Positions 1 through 12,500 of a DNA stretch of 64,000 nt are shown here, piece after piece (the stretch's first letter is position 1; each line of letters begins with the position of its first letter). The position numbers and the translations under genes were made by a program. The stretch is from Metellina segmentata. Its lineage: Eukaryota > Arthropoda > Arachnida > Araneae > Tetragnathidae. The stretch spans positions 58,715,981 through 58,779,980 of the forward strand of contig OX375875.1 of NCBI GenBank assembly GCA_947359465.1, in the 5' to 3' direction. Below the pieces are notes generated by a model that was not told where the DNA came from, did not search any database, and worked only from the letters and a program-made list of their open reading frames with translations.

Positions 1-230
1 CGATTTCCATTTGTTTGGTCCCCTGAAAAAACATTTGAAAGGGAAGCTCTTCAACTCGGACGACGAACTCAAAGACGCTGTGAAGGACTGGGTCTCGTCA
101 CGGCCACAGGAAATCTGGAAACAAGGAATACTTCTGCTCGTTAATCACTGAAATCGTTGAGCTCAGGCCTATGGTGTATACTTTGAATAAAGCCTTCATT
201 TATACCCACTGTGTCGTTTCATACCTTTTC
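1..230 (+). mobile_element. Mariner transposase 3' end, truncated
   Basis: Reads F-H-L-F-G-P-L-K-K-H-L-K, then D-D-E-L-K-D-A-V-K-D-W-V, W-K-Q-G-I-L-L-L-V-N-H and A-Y-G-V-Y-F-E, the typical C-terminus of mariner transposases (D34D group). There is a stop within the tail. The rest lies off the left edge. It sits in the intron after gene A exon 7 and has no counterpart in gene B, so it arrived after the duplication. Confidence 0.8.
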
Positions 231-436
231 ATTTGAACAACCCTTGTAAATTGCTGAATCCGCGTGAAAACAACATCATCCTAAACAAATATATTTTCTC
301 ATTCCGACTTAAAAATGCTATAATTTACATTTGTAGAAAACTTGTACGTCTTGTTTTGTTAGCTAGTATTTGTAAAAGGGTGTATAAGAGGTTTGTGTTT
401 TATAAAAGAACTGAGAGTAAATATTTAGTAAATAAC

Positions 437-598
437 CTCAAATGCGAATGTGTCCACCTCTTCTCTGATATCCTCTTCGGTTAAGCTCTTGGTTTGAATG
501 TGATGCTCCAGTAACAAATCCATAAAAGCTTTCCGCTTACGTAGGCTTGCATCAGAATCGTCCCCGCTTAAGAGTTTTCTTTTCTTCTCATGGATAAC
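437..598 (-). CDS. CYP4-like: Gene A exon 7: start of I helix
   Basis: 162 bp, 54 codons, acceptor CCATAG, donor GAG|GTTATT. It encodes V-I-H-E-K-K-R-K-L-L through R-K-R-K-A-F-M-D-L-L-L and ends E-E-D-I-R-E-E-V-D-T-F-A-F-E. In CYP4 enzymes the closing Glu lies in the I helix just before G-H-D-T-T and can bond covalently to the heme. The next exon of gene A is outside the window. Confidence 0.94.
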
Positions 599-3500
599 CT
601 ATGGAATGAAAGTGTATATTCTTAGATATAATAAAACGATTTTGTGAGTATCAAAATATTATTGTTCAAAACCATTGTGACGTTGGAACACAAGGGGAAG
701 GCCGTAGAGACGCCAGTACAACCGTATAAACAGTTTGGGATATCTTTGCATCTAGGTTGGTTGAGTTTTTGTGCACAAGAACCATATTTGTCCATGCTGT
801 ACCAGACACAAGACATACAATATCAAGTAATAGAGAAACACACAATGAAAGTTTAACCGGCACTCAACAGAGAAGTAACCCAGGGAGGAATCGAACCAGT
901 GTCACGTACAACTCGCAGGTTACTAGCGTATTATGCATACCCACTGAGCCACGGCGACCTCAAAACGACTGGTGAACACGTTCTAATAAAACACATGTCT
1001 GCCCAATCCAAGCTCTTAAATCGTTTGTTTCGTCCCTCCAGTTGACAATGGGGGAGAGTTAATTTAGTGTGGACCATCATGCACCTCTAGAAATCAATTC
1101 TTTTTACTACTTGAACCTCTTAGTTTATAATAAATTTAACAAGTTTAAAATCCACTCCGTGCTTAAGCCTCTTTCCTTCCTCGTAGAAATTAATTGAAGA
1201 ATCAAATTGAAATAGTACTACTATAGTGTTTAATTCACACATAGAATTACAAGTATTCTTTAAAAACTAAACTTTCGCTATGTATTACGAAGTATACATA
1301 CAGAATATATGAGTATCATATATAAAACACAGTGCACTTACAGAATCTGTGAAATCGTGTAGAAGTTTCAGATCTTTTCTCAGCTGTTTCCCCTTTTCGG
1401 TGAACCGAAATATGAATTCTGGCCAAAGGGTGCAATTAATCATCCTTTCCATGATGATCTCAGTTGCCCTTGAAAATACATTTTAGCATAGTAAGCAAAA
1501 ATAAAACGTACTTGTGAATGTGAAATTTTATGGGCCATGTGAATCTATAACGTTCGTAAACACGGTACTAAAGAGTGGTTCAGTCAGCAAAACTTAGTTT
1601 TGAATCCGGAAACCAAGAATCTACAAACCTGTGCGTATGTCCACTGGACTTACTGGACTTACTCAAGTACTGGCCATTAAACAACCCAATACTGTTGAGG
1701 TGTTTACTGGCCAGCATTCGAACAACACTAGTAACAACTAAACAGTACCAGTAGCATTGTTGTATTCAACACTGTCGAGTTGTTTACCAGAGAGTAGACT
1801 GTAAAAAAATAAAGTACAGTCTTAAAAGGGGGAGGAGGGGCTTCTCCATGTTCAATCCAAAAGGAATAAGAAGCGGATTCTGAGGGGGCTCTCAAAATGT
1901 CCATCTTGGTGTCCAACCCTCAAGGAAGAAGAGAATTGTGGGGGAAAGCACATGGTGTCCTAGGTGCCCAGCCCTCAAGTAGGAAGAATATGGTAAAAGT
2001 AAAAGAAAGAAGATTATTGTGATAGGACACTTAAAATGTCCTACATGGTGTCAAACCATCAAGCCCCCTTCAATCATCACAAATCTTTTTTTTTCTCACA
2101 CGCCCCGTATGACTGTCTAAAGACATTTCTGTTGACATCCATGGGGATCAAATGATTCCTTTAGACCAGCATTCATTCTTGTCTGACCAGAGAACCTCAC
2201 AACTACTAACATCATCACGCACTCCCGTGTCTGTAGTGTCGTGAGAATGTACTAGTTTAAATGAGTGTGACTGGGATGTATAGAACACACTAACTCGGTA
2301 ACATGTTTAGTAAGTTATATATTCTTCTAGCTTTATCACACGACTTCGACTGGGAGTTTTTACTTCTTTTGAAGACAAACAAAGTCGTGCCTTTGTTTCC
2401 GACTGTTTCGTCGTCGAACAAATTTTTAACCGCTTCATCTTTGTGTTTATTCCTTTTCTGTCTTCTCGGCATTTTTGACTTAGTGTGTCTAATTTGTAAA
2501 CAAGCGGTGCTAAATCTTTTTGTATAATTCTGAGGTGACCACATAGCGAGCGGGAAAAGGTTGAGTTGAACTACAAATTGCAAACTGAATATTTTGTGTA
2601 AATTGCATGCGGTCATAAATTCGAGATTTTTTACTGTTTCAGAGAAACTCACTTTCTGCTTTAAAAATAAGCTGGCATCATATATACGCGTACATTATAT
2701 AAAACTATTTTATAGTGCATAAAAATTCAACATGCATATTATAACACAATCCCTCAGGATTATCAAGTCCATGATGACACTACTAATTTCATCATTCCAA
2801 TACTTTGGACCCCTCGAATCCCTGTTAACAATGTTCTTGAGCTACTCAATTTTTAGGTGGCCAACAGGTGTTTTCATATACCAAGGGCAAACTGTGATTT
2901 GACTTTAACCACAGGAACAATTGCCGTGTTTATTTTTATACATCTTCAAGTAGGATGGAAATGGACTAGGTCCAATAAAGGAGAAAGTCTTTTCCTTACC
3001 CCAACCATCTGGTTTCAATGAGACTATTGGCAACGCTTTATTTGGTTCAACGAACGTTACAGTTTCAATATGCTTTTTAAAAAATCGACAAGCAATTCAA
3101 AGTGAAAAATTACCTGGCAACTGCTTTCACATACTCAGATTCAGTGTTACTCTGCGCTGCAATATTCACACCCAAAGTAGTTTCTACAAAGAAAGGCATA
3201 CGTTTTTATTTGAACATGAATAATCTCTATATAAAAAGTATTTAAATATCACTTAAACGCACTTTTTTCCAATATATTTTATGAGGTCGCCATGGATCAG
3301 TGCTATAGCAACCTACGATCTGTAGGCAGGGCAAGTTCGATCCCTCCCTGGTTTTGGTGTATTTCTCTCTACTGAGTCAATAAAACTTTCTTTGTTGTGA
3401 CCAGTTCCTTTGACGTACAGGATATCTGTCTCGTCATTTTGGCCAAATATGGGTCTTGCATCAAACCATTTGTAATATTTTAAAGAATATCAAACAAATA

Positions 3501-6500
3501 AGAATAGAATAAAACCTAAAAGAATAGAATAAAACCTAAATATTTTGTTCCCTAAAACTTCTTTAATGGATAAAAATTAACCAAATATTGCGTATTTTAT
3601 AACGTCATGCATTTTAGTTTAAAATAAATAAGCTTAATAATGCTTTTGTCGCAGTTTTGAAAAAAAAATTACATTTATAGGGGAAGGTGTACAGTATTAC
3701 ATGTTTTTTGTATTCAGCTGTGGCATCAAGGTATGCATCTTGTGGTGTTTTGGGGCACCACAATAATACAAATGGAGTGGGACTAAGCAGTTTCCGTTTT
3801 AAACAATTTATTACACTTAAAAGGATTCCAATATAATAGGACCAGTATTTGCAGGTGTATTTACAACAAACGATTACTACACGATTGTTTATTAAGAAAC
3901 AGTAAGTTTCTCTTCACACAGTATGTATATTTGTTTCCCCAGGGTTTGACTTCCTCGTATAACTGTCCAGAGCTAACTCGTCCACCACCTTCCTCTGTGG
4001 CTTCACTTGCGCGAGTCCTTTGCCTTCCTTTTCGGGGTCATCAACCTCTCTCCTGGAATCCCAGTCGCTTCTTTTCCAAATGACACCTCCCACACTCAAG
4101 GGGTGTCAAGTCCCCACACTTGCGAAAGTGTTAAACCGTTAGTCGGCGGTCCGTCACATACACCAGATGTCAGGTGGAAATCGGGGTGCACTAGAGACGG
4201 ACGCCGACACTGAGTTATTACCACACGTGGCTGTCGGCTCCCTTCTCATGGAAACGTTTCTTTTTCCAGCCTCCACGATCCCACAATCTATATGAAGCAA
4301 ACAAAGCCCCTAAAATGATTTCTGATCTCTTTTATGCACCTTACATATCATTAAAATGAAAAATAGTTATATTTATTTCCAGTATTTTATGTTTTTGGTA
4401 GTAATGTACATTGTAACACTGTGCCCTACTGTCGGGATACAGTGTTACGTTATAGTAGGAACAATAAATATAAAGAATAGGCTTTTATTAAAATTCACTG
4501 TAATTGAAATATACAGATATCTAATGATGTTTTAAGCAGGCTTAAAATAAAATATCCCTTTTGATTAGTTTACGTATAATTGAATAGCTATAAATGTGAG
4601 GAAAACATTAGCAATAATTGTAGCCTACATTTAAAAAGTAGATGATAAAATAAGATTACAAAAATTTTAACCTATTTTAAGTTTTGATAGGAAATTAAAT
4701 TTGCAGAAAAAAGTCAGCATTTTTGCTTTTATCATTGCTTTTCCTGATGAAATTGGGAGAGGAAGTTTGGCAATGATTTTTGATTTTTCAAACAAATAAA
4801 CTTCATTTGTGTGTGAAAATTTATGACGGAAAAATTATTTTGCCGCACAACACTCGAAAATCAACATTGTTCTGATTCACAACTTCCCCCAATAGAGTGA
4901 ATTTTATGTTCTTTAAGGAAAGACCTTCAGATGTCGTTCTTCAACTATAACGTAATAATCATTGTTAATTGTCTGATTACAATGTCTGATTGTAATTCTG
5001 AAAAAGAGATATTATCACTATCAGTATAAGATGGTGAATGCTCATGTTCTGTTGATGATATCTTGGTAGGCTTATGCCTCAGGTTCACTTTGGCTTGCAT
5101 CTTGGAAAGTTTGTTCTTTTTAGGTTTTGTGCTTTTTTCCTCTTCAATATTTCCTCTGTGATCATATTTTTAATTGGCGTATCAGTCAAGGTAAAACATT
5201 TCACCTGTCATCCATTTTGGTCGTTTTTTTCGGAGAGGGGTTTTAAGGAAAGGTCTTACTTCTTAAGGAGATGTGATTTTGTTAGCGTGTGACTGTTTCG
5301 AATGAATTAACAAATGAAAACTGATAATCATAAAAAGATTCTAAACATCACATAAAAGGATAAGCAAACCTATGTGGAGAAAAACTTTCGGAAAAATTAA
5401 CCAATTAATTTGTTATTTATATTTATAATTAGAAATCTTGAAATAAAATTCAGAGTTGTAAGAGTAATAAAATTTACATAGTGAAACATATGCTTGTTTG
5501 CAATGTGTTAATTGGGCAAATCGTGTATGTAACAGTGTGCCCTATTTCATTCTGTAACCCTGTACCTCATCTGACATTGCTCGTAACAAAAATTTTTAAT
5601 GACTATATAATGTAAATTTAGATTCTCTTTTTTAAGTCAACAGAACCTAAACACAATTAGCTTTACTACTAATCTCACAATTTTGCTTTTAACACGCAAA
5701 AATAGAGATTTGCTTACAGAAATGTAACTTATGATGCAAATTCTTCCAAAACACATGGACTTCAAGACAAAATGATGGCTAACAAGATTGTAAACAAATT
5801 TGAGGTAATCTTGCTACAACTTTAAAAAATAATTCACTGTAACACTGTACCCCATTTAACACTCTGCCTCACCTTTCCCTACTGTTTTTCCTTGGTTTAT
5901 AAATATCTATTCGTGTAATTTTAATCACATTTGGTTTTTTTAATAACATTTTCATTGCATGACTTGTGTTCCTCAAAAGTGCTAAATGCTTAGTTTTTAT
6001 AATTCACCACATGTCAACGAAAATTTAATCCCTCTTTTAACTTTTTGAGGACGAAAAAATATTTTTCGGATCGTTTACATGAGTGAAAATTTTCCAAGGG
6101 AGGGCAATTGCGCAGTTTTGGTGCCAAATTATGTCCACCGTTAAAACAACATCGAAATCTTATATTACCACGAAATTCGTGTTAAAAAAATATTTATCTT
6201 TTAAATTTAAAATTCAAATTTCTTAGAGATATCTTCAACGTTTGTTTCATACTTACTTAGCACGATTTTGATTTATCGCATACATTATAGAATCTTAGCA
6301 ACTAAAATTGCAACTAAAATAGAGTTTAAGGGGAGAGAGAGCAACTATTTGCAAAAATATATGCTACTAATGGAAATATTTGACAGGGGCTTTGGATGTG
6401 GTAGATCTTTCTTAGCTTTTAGATTTTTTTTCCGACAAATTTCGATTTTTTTTGTTTAGTCTACCCTAGTGAACATGGTAGAGGGGATATAATATATGCA

Positions 6501-9500
6501 GTAGGAAAACGAAACATTATATTTATTTATGCACGTCATGGTTCACCAGATTCCCAACATCAAACTTTGATGCTAAATGACGAATATATATCAATATGTA
6601 ATCTCTTTTACCAAATTTCTAATTATTCATCCATCCGTGTGTCTGGATTATGAGTATCCACATTTATGAGCTCTTTATTTTAAATTGGTTTTACAAGTTT
6701 TTATTCATTTCTTCCGAAACAATGATCCGTTTAATTAATGTTTTGTTATGATGCTATTAAAAATGTAATCAAAATGTGTGTGATTTCTTCATTCATTTTA
6801 AATAACTTTTCTGAGCAATATGAACTATGTTTTATATATTCTAGAAAATATTAATAGCAACTTTGACATGTTTTGATAGAAATCAGTTCAGATGCATTTT
6901 CAAAATTCTAGATCTTTTCTTTCTGGTACAACCTCTCTTCTCATAATTGTTATAGCTGAGATAATCAAATTTTACATACTTAAAAGGCTTCCGGGACGAA
7001 AGAATTGAGGAAAGTTCTCCGTTTTTCCCAACAGATAAATTTCTAAATTAAACCAAAATAACAGTAGGAAACAGGTACATAACTTTTCCCTAGAGACCAG
7101 ATATACTTACCACAGATAATGTCTAGACTACAAAGTGTTATTGGTGTCACGATACTAGTAAACTCTTTGGTAATTTCTTGTTGCAGTTGCTTGACTAGTA
7201 TCTGACTTTGTTCGTTAAATACGGGTAAGAAATCCTTCAAAATCTCAAAATGAAAAGAGGGTGTAAGTAGTTTCCTTCGAGATTTCCATTTACCTCCATG
7301 GCTGGAAAAAAATGTGAGAAAATAAAACTTAACATCGTTTAGAAAGGGAAAATTACAATCATCATTTTATTCAAATATCTTTATTTAATTTCAATTATAT
7401 ATCTAGTGCTTTTCATGTAAAAGAACCAATTTGTTTTGGAAAAACTTTTAAATATAAAAAATTATTAACACAATTTACATTTTCTTTACTCAATTGATGA
7501 CAGCTTATGGAACTTAAAATCAATCAAATAACCTTCTATGATCGCGTTGCAAATATGGGCTCTTCAGACCATGTGATTTTTTTTCTTCAAATTATACCCT
7601 TAATTAAATTGTTTTTTGGACATTATTGCATGCATACATAAACATACAGAACAGCCATTATTGGGGATGAGAAAATCCAAGGTTGACTAACAGTTAGCAG
7701 TTACTCTAACGTTGCTGTTGACATAAAACAGTTACTCATGGGAATTACGAGGTCGAGAAGAACATCGTGATCTTCAGTACAGCAACTGTTTGATATGCGA
7801 TTTGATGTGGAGGAGTTTATGGACAATTTTTTTTCGAGAATACTTATGACAATGTGGTTAATGTCGATTGTGAACGATATTGTGAGATGATATAAAACTT
7901 ATTTCTGTCATAAATAGATCGACAAAATGTTGACATCACATGAAGGTTCCCTCAAGATAAAGAAACTTGTTTTACAAACGTTGAAGGCTCGTGCGAATTC
8001 TAAGGGATGCATTTCCAGCCGAATAATGCCTAAATCTGGTTGGGTCGATTGGCCCCTCGTTACCCTGATTCAACAGTGCCGGATTTATTTTGTCTGTAAG
8101 GCTGCTTAAAAGGAACGAATCTACCCTAACAAACCTACAACGATTCAACAATATAAACGCGATATTTGCGAAAAAACTGAAAAATCATTCCCGGAAATGT
8201 GCTCCAACTTAATGGATGCTATGGTGAGAGAGCCCTTATTTTTCAGCTCTGTAAGAGGCGGATATTTGACCTATATCGCGTATTCCATAAACAATATCAT
8301 CAATTGAGTAAACAATATTCAAAACGTAAACGTTTACAAAAAATGTTTTATTTAGCTAAACTATTCTAAAACAAAAGGTGTCCTTACGTAAAAAACACAC
8401 TGTAGAACTGAGATGCAATATTAACATTATCATAGAAAGATGATTCTTGAAATTGAAAATTTCGTAGCGTAGGTTCTTAACATTTTATGATACCTTGTCA
8501 ATAGTCCTGTACCCAACCAAGAATGCAGAAAATTGTATGAGAAACTTTTTTCCATCATTTTAGTTCCGCTCATTAAAGCCTGAAATAATATAGAGAAATT
8601 ATGAGTGCAATTATTTAAGCAATACGTCTACAATACCGAATGAGAAGATATTATGAATCGATTCATAAGAAAATAATGTCAATACGATAGGGATTCGCAC
8701 ACGTTTAGACAGGAGCGAAACCAAAAAGATGGATGATTGGCTTCAGCCACTCCCAAAGCAGTAGAAAAAGCAAATGTTCATCTGCTTAAATTGGAATTAA
8801 GTAGATTTGCTACAAAATTTTCTTCTAATGTCTCCTCACTCTTAAATGGCATTCAAAAATGAATGTGTTCTAATTGCCCACATGTGGTTCTAATTGCAAT
8901 TCTTGGAGTTCAAATATTACAAAAGACAAAAGAAAGCAACAAAAAATAATAGTAATAATAGAAACCATAATACATTGTATAATACTATGAGTAACCTTAA
9001 AAACCGAAAAGTCACTCATAGTATCATATAATAGATCATAAAAAAAGGCTACACTTTTTTTCTATGAAATAAGCCCTCGTTAATCTTGATTGGACAACCA
9101 GGTCAAAAGGTACAGGCGTTTATCAGTGCTGATTCCATCCTTCTATTTATAAGGGGCGATCAAAAAGTTTCCGTACGAAGGCTGAACATTCCAGATTTGG
9201 TATGTCAGTCATGCAAAAGTGCCTTGAGCCTTTAGGTAATCATCCCACTGCTTTACCGGGTTGAATATACCCCTTTGGTAAAACTACTGTTTCTGCTGCT
9301 TGAAGAAGTCCGACACTGCCTGCTACACTTCTACGTCCGACATTAACCATCGACCTTTCGAGGACTTTTTTAAGGGACCGAAGGCGTGAAAATCGCATGG
9401 GGAGAGATCAGGACTGTAACATCCATATCTAGTAATGGTAAGGCGGACGACCCTGCAGTGGTGTCATCCTTCGTCCCCCTCGTCCCAAGAAGTTCAAGAG

Positions 9501-12500
9501 CCAGTCATCTGCTGGAAAAATGAGGCTTACCCTGTTCTTTGATTACCAGGGCCCATTGCTTATTGATTTCAAGGATCCAGGGGTCTCTATCAGTGGGATA
9601 CGGTACTGCGAAAAGCAGGAGAGATTACGACGTGCAATTAAGGCGAAACGTCCGGGAAAACTGCAAAATGGGGCGATTCTGCTTCATGATAATGTACGTC
9701 CCCATACCGCAAATGCCGTAAAGCAGAAGTTACCCTCACTAAAGTGGGAGACACTCGAGCACCAGCCTTACAGTCCTGATCTCTCCTCGTGCGATTTTCA
9801 CGCTTTGGTCCCTTAAAAAAATCCTCGAAAGATCGATGGTTCCTTTCGGACGTAGAAGTGCAGCAGGAAGTTTCGGACTTCTTCAAGCAACAGAAACAGG
9901 AGTTTTACCAAAGGGGTATATTCAAAATGGAGAAGCAGTGTGAGGATTGCCGAAATGATCAAAGCGCTTTTCCATAACTGGCATACCAAATCTGAATTGT
10001 ACAGCCTTCGAAAAGAACTTTTTGATCGCCCCTTAAACTTCGAATATTTTTTAACCATGAATTCATGCGGGTCTTACTATGAAACTTTCAGAAATCAAAG
10101 ATAAATAGCGTACTTCTAGAATATATTTTATGGAGAAAAAAATTTAAAATACAAATTTTTTGTAATTGTAAGTTTAAGGCCAAAATGAATGATCTTGCAT
10201 TTGAAAAGGTCACTTAAAAGGTCATATTAAACGTCATTGGATAGGTTTTACGTTTTTCTACAAAATTAGCTCTTATTCAGTATGATTGGTTCAGATGTAC
10301 AGTAGTTTTATTAAGTCTAAAATCATGAAAAAAATACCCAATTTTTAAACTTAAAATTAATATGCATAAGAAAACTATTGGAAGTCGGAAGCTAAAAATT
10401 TCCAGAATTTCTAATATATGCTTGGGAAACAAATTAGCAAGTTTTAAATCAAATAGGATGGGATTGGATCAAAAATGACCCTTTTCTGTAAAGTTTGACA
10501 TGAAATGACCCATACATGTGATTGGTTTCAAGGATTTCCATGCACTATACAAACTCTGATAAGAAATGGCAAGAATACTGCACAAGTTTTATTTAGACAA
10601 CCACCTCAATTTAAATTAGAGCTTACCTTCAGAATAAAAGTCACTTTGTCGGGCCAAAGGAAAATAAATTAACATTATTACCTGCCGTGAAAAATTAATA
10701 GCTTTTGTGACAAGAATGAGCCATATCGAAAGCTACAATTTGCAAATCTTTCTCTTAGGTTTCAGTTAATATTTCATTTTTTTACTTGCTGTCATATAAA
10801 TAAGTTCCAGTTTTATTCCACCTCAAAAATTTTACGAGTAAAATTTGTAATGCTAACCTCCACGGCTTCTGGCTTAGTAAATACTACAAACGGCATGTGT
10901 GCTATCCAAAAGCAAAACAATTTGTTTTTGCTAAATATCTTGCTGGTGCCTTCCACAATTTGCAGGAAAACTGAAAAGATATTGCATTTAAGAAGCATAA
11001 ACTAGAAATATAATGTAAAAGCACTTTCTACGGTACACTAGTTTAAGATTACCAAATGTCGTGAATTTGGTTTATTTGGCTGAAATATAAACTTCAAAAT
11101 CACGCAAAGTTAGCTAAATATATTTTCTAATATATGTTCTTTGTCAACAACTCTGGAGATGAAAATTTGTGTTAAGAAAATCACGATATTGAAAACCTTG
11201 GAGTGCAAATTTTATTCACATCGTAACAGGGGTACAATGTACTTCTTCGATCTAGAAATTTAGATTATTCATGTAGAGATATATATTGTTTTCTTTATTC
11301 AAATTATCACTTCTCTAATTTCCTTTTTTCTCAATGTTTAAAAGTAATGGAACCAATGATGTTTCCATTTTGTAATATTGTTTTTTAAAACAAGGAAATT
11401 TTCACTCAATAACAAATAAATAACACAGATATTACTGTATGATGAAATTGCTTTCTTGTTTTGAATGAAAAAGGGTTTTTTGCTAAAAGTATAGAAAGGC
11501 TTTAACGAAAATATCCTCTCTAAAAATAATATACATACACTACCCTAGTATAATGGACCGGACAGCGAGATCTGATGATATAAAGGAAATAATACATGCT
11601 TTATTATGGGGGTGGTCCCCCTCGTGCTGCAATTACACTAGCAACCCTTCTAGGCATACTTTCAACAAGGTTTTGATACACGGCTATGGGTATTTGTGTC
11701 TATTCCTGTTACAAGAATGTCGCCAGCTCAGCTGTAGATTTCGGACTTGGTCAGAGTCGCTCTAACTCGTCCCACAAATGTTCTATGGAGTTTAGGTAGG
11801 GTCGTTGAGCAGGCCAGGGAAGACGTTTTACATCCATATCTTGATACCACTGCTTGACAGAGGTTTCAACATGACATGGAGCGTTGTCGTCCAGGAAGTA
11901 ACATTAGTCCGTTCCATCAAATTGCCATAGTGTAGGAAGAATTTGATTGTCCAAAATGTTCAGGTAGGCGTCGGTGTTCAATTTATCATGAACAGCATGC
12001 AAAGGTCCCAGGCAATACCAAGAAAAATATCCTCAAACAAATACACCACCACCGAACTTGACAGTTGGAACGATGCACTCGGGTAACAGACGTTCGCCTG
12101 GCATTCGTCAAACCCAAGCACGCCCATACGACTGGAAGAGCGTGTAGCGTGACCCGTCGCTCCATAAAACAGTTTTCCAGTGGTCCACAGTCCAGTTAAG
12201 ACGTTGCTAACTCCGAACGAGTCTGCAGGCTTTGTTGGTTTGTGTGCGTCAACATATTGCGGTGTTTTGGGACACCACACTATTACAAATGGAGTGGAAC
12301 TAAGCAAGTTTTCGTTTTAAGCAGTTTATTACACTTAAAAGAATTTCCTGAAAATAGGACCACTATTTACAACTTAATTTTACAACCGATAACTGCACGA
12401 TTGTTCCTGTAGAAACAGTAAGTTTCAACTCTCACAGTTTGTCTTTTGTTTTCCCCGGGGTTTGACTTACCCGTGTAACTGTCCAGAGAGCTACCTCGTT

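Noticed and set aside
875..972. tRNA gene on the minus strand
   Set aside because: Boxes A and B are good, but the 5' and 3' ends do not pair as an acceptor stem and a SINE tail follows. Same for 30717 and 47461.
5074..5292. Membrane protein of 72 residues
   Set aside because: Hydrophobic content comes from T-rich DNA in a transposon. No start context or homology.
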